Source of the DNA: Brevundimonas sp. UBA5936
GTDB lineage: Bacteria > Pseudomonadota > Alphaproteobacteria > Caulobacterales > Caulobacteraceae
Reading direction: 5' to 3'
Assembly (NCBI GenBank): GCA_002430835.1
Contig: DJDA01000043.1
Coordinates: 1-42,610 of the forward strand
DNA length: 42,610 bases
Part shown: one piece after another, positions 33,911-40,576 of the stretch
Position numbering within the stretch: position 1 is the first letter of the stretch
How the letters are laid out: each line of letters starts with the position of its first letter
Notes under the pieces: generated by a model
Told to the model about the DNA's origin: nothing
The model's input: only the letters and a program-made list of their open reading frames with translations
Database searches by the model: none
Program-made: the position numbers and the translations under genes

Positions 33911-36141
33911 CAGCGGCGCTTCCGCGGCTTGAGGCCTGGATAGGACAGGGCGCCGGGCAGGGTCTTCACCTTGCGGCCGCGCCCGGACAGGCTGGGGTTG
34001 GTCATGAAGTACTTGTGCGCCGAGAAGGGCCGCTCCGACCCGCTGGGGATCACCCGCCGATACGAGCCGTCCGAGGCCAGAACCCAGCTCTGGGCGTCGT
34101 CCTTCAGATTGGCGACCATGATCTGGTCCAGCACCTGATCGTGGACGGTAGCGTTCAGGATCGGCGTCATCACCTCGACCCGGCGGTCCAGGTTGCGCGG
34201 CATCCAGTCGGCCGAGGAGATGTAGACCCGCGCCCGGTTGCTGGGCAGATCGTGGCCGTTGGCGAAGGCGACGATGCGGCTGTGCTCCAGGAAGCGGCCG
34301 ACGATGGACTTGACCCGGATGTTCTCCGACAGGCCCGTCACGCCGGGACGCAGGCAGCAGATGCCCCGGATGACCAGTTCGATGCGCACGCCCTGCTGGC
34401 TGGCGCGATACAGGGCGTCGATGATCTCCGGGTCGACCAGGGCGTTCATCTTGGCCCAGATGGCGGCGGGCTTGCCCTTGGCGGCGGCGGCCATCTCCTT
34501 GCCGATCATCTCGATCAGGCTGGTCTTCATGTTCAGCGGCGAGACGACCAGGGCTTCCAGCTCGTCGGGCTCGGCGTAGCCGGTAATGTAGTTGAACACC
34601 CGCGTCGCGTCGCGGCCCAGCGCCTGGTCGCAGGTGAACAGGCTCAGGTCCGTGTAGATCTTGGCCGTGACCGGGTGATAGTTGCCGGTGCCGAAGTGGC
34701 AGTAGGTGCGAAGGCTGTCGCCCTCGCGCCGGACGACGACGCTCATCTTGGCGTGGGTCTTGTACTCGACGAAGCCGAAGACGACGTGGACGCCCGCCCG
34801 CTCCATCTGGCGCGCCCAGCGCAGGTTGGCCTCTTCGTCGAAGCGCGCCTTCAGCTCGACCAGGGCGGTGACGTTCTTGCCGTTTTCGGCCGCCTCGATC
34901 AGGGCGGCGACGATGGGGCTGTCTTTCGAGGTGCGATAGAGCGTCTGCTTGATGGCGATGACGTGCGGGTCGCGCGCCGCCTGACGCAGGAACTGGACCA
35001 CCACGTCGAAGCTCTCGAACGGGTGGTGGATCAGCATGTCCTTTTCGCGCACCGCCGCGAAGATGTCGCCGCCGTTGTCGCGCACCCGCTCGGGGTAGCG
35101 CGGTTCATAACCCTTGAACTTCAGGTCGGGGTGGCCGCCGGGGATCAGTTCGGACAACTGGGCCAGCCCCAGCATCCCGTCGACCAGCACCACGTCCTGC
35201 GGCTGGGCGTGAAGCTGGGCGATGATGAAGTCGCGCAGGTCGTCCGGCATGTCCGCCTGGATCTTGATGCGGACGACCGAGCCCATGCGGCGCTGTTTCA
35301 GCGCTTCCTCGAACTCCATGACCAGATCTTCGGCCTCTTCCTCGATCTCGATGTCGGAGTCGCGGATCAGGCGGAACAGGCCCTTTTCCAGGATCTCGCA
35401 GCCCGGAAACATGTGGTCGATGAACAGCAGCAGCAGGTTTTCCAGCGAGACATAGCGTGTGCGCCCGGGCGTCGAACGCCCGTCCGTCGCCAGCGCCCAG
35501 AAGCGCCGCACCTGCGTCGGCACAGGCACCAGAGCATAGAGGACGCGGTTGTCGCTGTTGCGCCGCAGCTTCAGCGCCAACGAGAAGCCGAGGTTGGGCA
35601 GGAAGGGGAAGGGATGCGCCGGGTCGATGGCCATCGGCGTCAGGACGGCGAACAGCTGGTTCAGGAACTCGGGTTCCAGCCGCTCACGCTCGGTTTTGGT
35701 GATGCGGGCGCGTTCGACGATCTCGATACCGGCGGCGGCCATCTCCTTGCGCAGGACGCGCCACTGACGCTGCTGTTCGGCCATCAGGCCGCCTGCCGCC
35801 GCATTGACCTGCTCCAACTGTTCGGCGGGGGTCAGGCCGTCGGGCGAGACCACGCGGACGCGCTCGCGCACTTGTCCTTTCAGACCGGCGACGCGGGTCA
35901 TGAAGAACTCGTCCAGGTTGTTGGCCGAGATGGAGAGGAAGCGCACCCGCTCCAGCAGGGGGTGGCCCTCGTTCGCCGCCTCTTCCAGCACCCGGCCGTT
36001 GAAGGCCAGCCAGGACAGCTCGCGGTTGATGAACCGCTCGGGCGAGGCCATCAGCGCCTCGGACAGCTCCAGCTGCGGGGCGCGCGAGGAAGGGACTTCC
36101 TCGCCGGTGGTGTCGACGGCGATAGGCGCGAGATCAGTCAT
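33910..36141 (-). CDS. ppk: Polyphosphate kinase 1
   Basis: A 743-residue enzyme that polymerises the terminal phosphate of ATP into polyphosphate. The N-terminal block RFINRELSWLAFNGRVLEEA opens the family N domain. The two phospholipase-D-like catalytic domains follow, with IKQTLYRTSKDSPI, KARFDEEANLRWARQMERAG and YKTHAKMSVVVRR; the last carries the autophosphorylated His. It is somewhat longer than the 690-residue E. coli enzyme, with a basic C-terminal tail (PGLKPRKRR). A GANTC site is at 36142-36146, touching the start codon. Confidence 0.97.
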   Translation of the reverse strand: MTDLAPIAVDTTGEEVPSSRAPQLELSEALMASPERFINRELSWLAFNGRVLEEAANEGHPLLERVRFLSISANNLDEFFMTRVAGLKGQVRERVRVVSPDGLTPAEQLEQVNAAAGGLMAEQQRQWRVLRKEMAAAGIEIVERARITKTERERLEPEFLNQLFAVLTPMAIDPAHPFPFLPNLGFSLALKLRRNSDNRVLYALVPVPTQVRRFWALATDGRSTPGRTRYVSLENLLLLFIDHMFPGCEILEKGLFRLIRDSDIEIEEEAEDLVMEFEEALKQRRMGSVVRIKIQADMPDDLRDFIIAQLHAQPQDVVLVDGMLGLAQLSELIPGGHPDLKFKGYEPRYPERVRDNGGDIFAAVREKDMLIHHPFESFDVVVQFLRQAARDPHVIAIKQTLYRTSKDSPIVAALIEAAENGKNVTALVELKARFDEEANLRWARQMERAGVHVVFGFVEYKTHAKMSVVVRREGDSLRTYCHFGTGNYHPVTAKIYTDLSLFTCDQALGRDATRVFNYITGYAEPDELEALVVSPLNMKTSLIEMIGKEMAAAAKGKPAAIWAKMNALVDPEIIDALYRASQQGVRIELVIRGICCLRPGVTGLSENIRVKSIVGRFLEHSRIVAFANGHDLPSNRARVYISSADWMPRNLDRRVEVMTPILNATVHDQVLDQIMVANLKDDAQSWVLASDGSYRRVIPSGSERPFSAHKYFMTNPSLSGRGRKVKTLPGALSYPGLKPRKRR

Positions 36142-36226
36142 GATTCCGTTGTCGCTCGCGCCTGTGACGGCTGCAACCGCGATTGTGTCGCGGCGGGTGA
36201 GACTTTGGAACGCCAGGTATAATTCT

Positions 36227-36254
36227 GCTCATCTAGGCGTCCGCCGGGATGAGC
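36227..36254. repeat. Remnant of family A palindromic repeat
   Basis: GCTCATC (36227-36233) and GATGAGC (36248-36254) flank a shortened centre that keeps GGCGTCCGCCGG. It lies in the 128-base gap between hdaA and ppk and looks like an internally deleted copy of the repeats at 21778 and 29592. Confidence 0.55.
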
Positions 36255-36269
36255 GGGGAAAGGGGAGGA

Positions 36270-36929
36270 CTACTCCCCGTCCAGCACCTGCCGGGCCAGC
36301 ACGCGCGTCACCGGGCGGTGCAGGGCGTCCAGGCGGTCGACCACGGCCTCGGCGGCGTCGGCCGAGCGGTCGATGCGGCGGACCAGATAGTCGATCAGTT
36401 CATCGGCCGGGGTGATGTTCCGGCTGGCGAAGGCGCGGCGCAGCATGGCGGCGAAGACCACGTCGTCGGGCGCCTCTATCCCCACGGTGCGGATGGCGTT
36501 CAGGCGCGAGCGCAGGTCGGGCAGGTCAGTGGCCCACGATGCGGGCGGATCGCGCGACACCAGCAGCAGGGCGCCGCCGCCCGACTGGGTCAGGTTGATG
36601 AGGTGGAACAGGCTCTCGTCGTCCGCGTCTTGGGCGCGGTCCAGCAGGACGGGGCGGCCCTCAAGCTCCAGCGGGTCGACCAGGGCGGCCTCGGCGCCGT
36701 GCAGGGCGATGGCGCCGGTGCGTTCGACCCAGGCGGCGGCCAGGTGGCTCTTGCCGCAACCCGCCGGGCCGAACAGGGCCAGGATGGCGCCCGGCGCTTC
36801 CGGCCAGGTGGTCAGGGCGGCCACGCCCGCGGCGTTCGCTTCCGAGATCGCCAGGTCGGAGGCGCGCTGCGGTGTCTCCTGCTGCAGCGGCAGGCGCAGT
36901 TGACGGATTTCGGCGGCCGAGGCGTTCAT
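36270..36929 (-). CDS. hdaA: DnaA-related regulator of replication initiation (HdaA-like)
   Basis: A 219-residue AAA+ protein related to DnaA domain III but lacking the DNA-binding domain. The N-terminus has QLRLPL at residues 10-15, a sliding-clamp-binding motif of the Hda type. Walker A GPAGCGKS is at 54-61, and the Walker B region reads RPVLLDRAQDAD. By family, it would bind the replication clamp and stimulate ATP hydrolysis on DnaA, preventing re-initiation. The gene lies upstream of ppk on the same strand, separated by 128 bases. The assignment rests on the combination of motif, size and fold. Confidence 0.88.
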   Translation of the reverse strand: MNASAAEIRQLRLPLQQETPQRASDLAISEANAAGVAALTTWPEAPGAILALFGPAGCGKSHLAAAWVERTGAIALHGAEAALVDPLELEGRPVLLDRAQDADDESLFHLINLTQSGGGALLLVSRDPPASWATDLPDLRSRLNAIRTVGIEAPDDVVFAAMLRRAFASRNITPADELIDYLVRRIDRSADAAEAVVDRLDALHRPVTRVLARQVLDGE

Positions 36930-37125
36930 GAGGACAGACCCTAGCCGGGCCGAGCCGTGGGCGTCTCTGTTGATAGGGCGGGATCACGGGGACAACCTGT
37001 CCGCCGCTGTGGATGGCGCGTCGTGGGCGATTCAGCCGCCAGCCTTGACTTTCGGGGGCGATGATGGGCCTTTCCCCGCTCCTAATTCACGCTGTTCGAC
37101 AGCCGTTTTCAGACGAAAATCCGAT

Positions 37126-38958
37126 ATGCACGCCTATCGCTCCCATACCTGCGGCGCCCTCCGTTCGACGGATGCGGGCGCGAATGTTCGTCTGTCGGGC
37201 TGGATTCACCGCAAGCGCGACCACGGCGGCCTGCTGTTCATCGACCTGCGCGACCACTACGGCCTGACCCAGCTGGTCCTGCACCCCGAGACGCCGGGCT
37301 TTGACGTCGTCGAGCGCCTGCGCGCCGAAAGCGTCATCAAGATCGACGGCGAAGTGGTCCTGCGCGAAGGCTCGACCGTCAACGCCAACCTGCCGACCGG
37401 CGAGGTCGAGGTGCGCGTTCAGTCGGTGGAAGTGCTGTCGGAAGCCGCCGAACTGCCGCTGCCGGTCTTCGGCGAGCCGGAATACCCGGAAGAGATTCGC
37501 CTCAAGAACCGCTTCCTGGACCTGCGTCGCGAGACGCTGCACCGGAACATCGTCCTGCGTTCGCGCGTGATCCAGTCGATCCGCAACCGCATGTGCGCCC
37601 AGGGCTTCCTCGAGTATCAGACGCCGATCCTGACGGCCTCGTCGCCGGAAGGCGCGCGCGACTTCCTGGTGCCGTCGCGGATGCACCCCGGCAAGTTCTA
37701 CGCCCTGCCGCAGGCCCCGCAGCAGTTCAAGCAACTGCTGATGGTGTCGGGCTTCGACCGCTATTTCCAGATCGCGCCCTGCTTCCGCGATGAAGACCTG
37801 CGCGCCGATCGTTCGCTGGAATTCTACCAGCTCGACGTGGAAATGAGCTTCGTCACGCAGGAAGACGTCTTCCAGGCGATCGAGCCGCTGATGCACGGCC
37901 TGTTCACTGAATTCGGCGAAGGCAAGCCTGTGTCGCCGATCGACGGCGTGCAGACCTTCACCAACGACTTCGGCCAGACGATGGAGCACAAGGGCTTCGA
38001 GCGTCTGACGTTCGAACAGTCGATGAAGTGGTACGGCTCGGACAAGCCCGACCTGCGCAACCCGATCAAGATGCAGGACGTGTCGGACCACTTCCGCGAC
38101 GGCGGTTTTGGCCTGTTCGCCAAGATCCTGGGCGCCGACGCCGCCAACGCCGTCTGGGCCATCCCGGCGCCGACCGGCGGTTCGCGCGCTTTCTGCGATC
38201 GCATGAACTCCTGGGCGCAGGGCGAGGGCCAGCCGGGCCTGGGCTACATCTTCTGGTCGGACGACCAGCAGTCGTGGGGCGGCCCGATCGCCAAGAACCT
38301 GGGTCAGGAGCCGGCCGAGGCGCTGATGTCTTCGCTGGGTCTGGGCAAGGGCGACGCGGCCTTCTTCACCGCCGGCCTGCCGTCGGTCTTCGCCAAGTTC
38401 GCCGGTCTGGCCCGCACCCGCGTCGGCACGGAGCTGAAACTGGTCGACGAGGAGCAGTTCAAGTTCTGCTGGATCGTCGACTTCCCGATGTTCGAATGGT
38501 CGGAAGAAGAGAAGAAGGTCGATTTCAGCCACAACCCCTTCTCGATGCCGCAGGGCGGCATGGAGGCGCTGGAGATGCAGGATCCGCTGACCATCCGCGC
38601 CTATCAGTACGACATCGTCTGCAACGGCTATGAGCTGTGCTCGGGCGCGATCCGGAACCACAAGGCCGAGATTATGCTGAAGGCCTTCGAGATCGCCGGC
38701 TATGACGCCTCGGTGGTCGAGGAGCAGTTCGGCGGCATGCTGAACGCCTTCCGCTACGGCGCGCCGCCGCACGGCGGTCTGGCGCCGGGCATCGACCGCA
38801 TCGTCATGCTGCTGGCGGGCGAGCAGGCTATCCGCGAGGTCATCGCCTTCCCGCTGAACCAGCAGGGCCAGGATCTGCTGATGAGCGCCCCGGCCGAGGC
38901 CGAGGAGCGTCAGCTGAAGGAGCTGTCGATCCGCACCCAGCTGCCGATCAAGATCTGA
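37126..38958 (+). CDS. aspS: Aspartyl-tRNA synthetase
   Basis: A 610-residue class II synthetase that charges tRNA-Asp. An N-terminal OB fold (RLSGWIHRKRDHGGLLFIDL) is followed by class II motif 2 (FRDEDLRADRSLEFYQLD), the bacterial GAD insert, and motif 3 (GLAPGIDRIVMLLAG). The ATG at 37126 gives the standard N-terminus MHAYRSHTCG; the frame is open to 36928, but this is intergenic. A TTGACT (37045-37050) and a GANTC site (GATTC, 37029-37033) lie upstream, but no convincing -10 is seen. It may also charge tRNA-Asn if GatCAB is present; not decidable here. Confidence 0.97.
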   Translation: MHAYRSHTCGALRSTDAGANVRLSGWIHRKRDHGGLLFIDLRDHYGLTQLVLHPETPGFDVVERLRAESVIKIDGEVVLREGSTVNANLPTGEVEVRVQSVEVLSEAAELPLPVFGEPEYPEEIRLKNRFLDLRRETLHRNIVLRSRVIQSIRNRMCAQGFLEYQTPILTASSPEGARDFLVPSRMHPGKFYALPQAPQQFKQLLMVSGFDRYFQIAPCFRDEDLRADRSLEFYQLDVEMSFVTQEDVFQAIEPLMHGLFTEFGEGKPVSPIDGVQTFTNDFGQTMEHKGFERLTFEQSMKWYGSDKPDLRNPIKMQDVSDHFRDGGFGLFAKILGADAANAVWAIPAPTGGSRAFCDRMNSWAQGEGQPGLGYIFWSDDQQSWGGPIAKNLGQEPAEALMSSLGLGKGDAAFFTAGLPSVFAKFAGLARTRVGTELKLVDEEQFKFCWIVDFPMFEWSEEEKKVDFSHNPFSMPQGGMEALEMQDPLTIRAYQYDIVCNGYELCSGAIRNHKAEIMLKAFEIAGYDASVVEEQFGGMLNAFRYGAPPHGGLAPGIDRIVMLLAGEQAIREVIAFPLNQQGQDLLMSAPAEAEERQLKELSIRTQLPIKI

Positions 38959-38981
38959 TCGCGGCGACAGCGCTGAATTGG

Positions 38982-39011
38982 AAAAGGGAGGGGGCGACCC
39001 CTCCCTTTTTT
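38982..39011. terminator. Bidirectional terminator between aspS and pentapeptide gene
   Basis: The stem GGGAGGGG facing CCCCTCCC has a GCGA tetraloop, AAAA on the left and TTTTTT on the right. It serves aspS and, in reverse, the convergent pentapeptide-repeat gene. Confidence 0.88.
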
Positions 39012-39022
39012 GCGTCCGGTCC

Positions 39023-39931
39023 TCAGTTGCCCGAGGTGATGACCAGGTTGCGCTGACGCGGCGGAATGGGCGGAACAGGCGGCGTCGGCGGCGCGGGCGG
39101 CGTGCGGATGACGCGGACGCCGCCACGGCAGTTGCGGGCCGTCAGACCGCCCGGGAGGCGGGTCGAGGCGTCGCCGCAGGCCTCTTCGACCTGGCCGGCG
39201 GTCAGGCCGCGCGCGCGGGACAGGTCCAGGCCGCGAATGTCGGTGCGGCGCAGGGAGGCGTCGCGGAAATCGGTGCGATTGAAGCTGCCGCCGGACAGGC
39301 GTGCGCTGTCCAGGTCGGCGTCGCGGAAGGTGGCGTTGTCGAAGTTTCCGCCCGACAGGTTGGACGCCTTGATGTCGGCGCCGGTGAAGTCTGCGCCCCT
39401 GGCGTTCACATTGGCCAGGGTGGCGCCGAAGATCTCCGCATCGTTCAGGCGGGCGCGGACCAGGACGGCGCTGTTCATGTTGACGCCCTGAAGCTCGGCG
39501 CCGGTCAGATTGGCGCCGGTCAGATTGGCCCGGATCAGGACGGCGCCGGTCGCTTCTGCGCCCATCAGTTGGGCGCCGGTCATATTGGCGGTGGTGAAGG
39601 TCGAACCGACCATTTCGATGCCGCGCATGTCGGCCCGGCTGAAGTCGGCGCCGACGAAGTTCGAACCGACCAGTTCGGCGCCGCGCAGATTGGCTCCGAC
39701 CAGGGTGGCGTTGGCGAAGTTGGCGCCGGTCAGGGTGGCGCCGGACAGGTCGCGGCCCGACAGTTCGCAACGGACGCAGCTGCCGCCCAGGGACACCATG
39801 CGGGCGACGTCGCGATCCTGGGACAAGGTCATGTCCACAGCGCCGGCCAGGGCGGGGGCGGCCGTCGTCAATCCCACAAGGGCTGAGGCGGCGAGGGCCA
39901 GACGGCGCAGGGGTGAAATGGATCGTTTCAT
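39023..39931 (-). CDS. Exported pentapeptide-repeat protein
   Basis: A 302-residue protein with a signal peptide (cleavage near ALA, about residue 29). The ATG at 39931 is preferred to a GTG one codon upstream; AGAGGGG lies just before. The mature protein starts with a CxxC pair (GSCVRCELSG, Cys52 and Cys55), then about 35 A(D/N)LXX-type pentapeptides forming a right-handed beta-solenoid. A C-terminal block ARGLTAGQVEEACGD...RLPGGLTARNC and a proline-rich tail (PPAPPTPPVPPIPP) follow. The cysteines could form disulfides in the periplasm. It is a longer relative of the next gene. Function unknown. Confidence 0.88.
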   Translation of the reverse strand: MKRSISPLRRLALAASALVGLTTAAPALAGAVDMTLSQDRDVARMVSLGGSCVRCELSGRDLSGATLTGANFANATLVGANLRGAELVGSNFVGADFSRADMRGIEMVGSTFTTANMTGAQLMGAEATGAVLIRANLTGANLTGAELQGVNMNSAVLVRARLNDAEIFGATLANVNARGADFTGADIKASNLSGGNFDNATFRDADLDSARLSGGSFNRTDFRDASLRRTDIRGLDLSRARGLTAGQVEEACGDASTRLPGGLTARNCRGGVRVIRTPPAPPTPPVPPIPPRQRNLVITSGN

Positions 39932-39996
39932 CACCCCTCTTGAATGCGCCTTAGTCCGTAAAAACCCTACTTAAATCGTGGTAACGAAGGCGACGC

Positions 39997-40491
39997 TCAA
40001 CAGGCGGGAATGCGTAGTCCCGAAGGCAGAACCGTGTTCTGGTCGCCGCAGGCCTGATTGAGCTGCGACTGGGTCAGGCCGCGCGCGCGCGACATCTCGG
40101 CGCCCGACAGATTGGTCCCGTTCAGCTTGGCTCCGGTGAAGGCGGCGCCTTCCAGATAGGTTCCGACGAAGCTGGCGTTGGTCAGGTCCGCCCCGGTGAA
40201 GTTCGAGCTGGACAGGACGGCGCCGTAGGCCTCGACGTCGCGCAGGTCGGCGCGGCTGAAGTTGGTGCGGTTCATCACCGATAGGCTGATGTCCGCCTGA
40301 CGGACGCGGGCGCCCGCCAGGTTCAGACCCGTGCGCTCCAGGCCCGAGAAGTCGCCCTGGAACAGGTTGCAGCCGGGGCAGGAGGCGCCGCGGCGCACCT
40401 GGCTGATCTGAGAGGCGTTCTGCGCCGAGGCGGGCAGGGCCGTCAGCGTCAGGCCGACGGCGGCGAGAAGGGCGATTGCGGGACGGATCAT
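39997..40491 (-). CDS. Exported pentapeptide-repeat protein
   Basis: A 164-residue protein with a signal peptide (cleavage near ASA-QN, residue 23). It repeats the architecture of the adjacent gene: a CxxC pair (ASCPGCNLFQ, Cys38 and Cys41), a short pentapeptide solenoid (DFSGLERTGLNLAGARVRQA onward) and the closing block ARGLTQSQLNQACGD...VLPSGLRIPAC. It lacks the proline-rich tail. The two genes lie head to tail, 65 bases apart, and look like an old tandem duplication with different repeat numbers. Function unknown. Confidence 0.88.
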   Translation of the reverse strand: MIRPAIALLAAVGLTLTALPASAQNASQISQVRRGASCPGCNLFQGDFSGLERTGLNLAGARVRQADISLSVMNRTNFSRADLRDVEAYGAVLSSSNFTGADLTNASFVGTYLEGAAFTGAKLNGTNLSGAEMSRARGLTQSQLNQACGDQNTVLPSGLRIPAC

Positions 40492-40576
40492 GCGGATGGC
40501 TCCAGGCTTTGCCGCCTCGCAGCAAGAAGCGGGCCGCCGTTTCGGGACAGTGCGTCCCGTTTCAGCCCTGAACTTG

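Noticed and set aside
34015..36222. Very long open frame (735 codons) antisense to ppk
   Set aside because: ppk on the other strand is certain. Long antisense frames arise from the strong GC bias at third codon positions, and the translation is low-complexity (V, G, D, H, Q rich) with no recognisable domain.
40541..40557. Hairpin CGGGAC-AGTGC-GTCCCG between nrdJ-like and pentapeptide genes
   Set aside because: On the minus strand there is no T-run after the stem, so it is not a convincing terminator; it may be chance.
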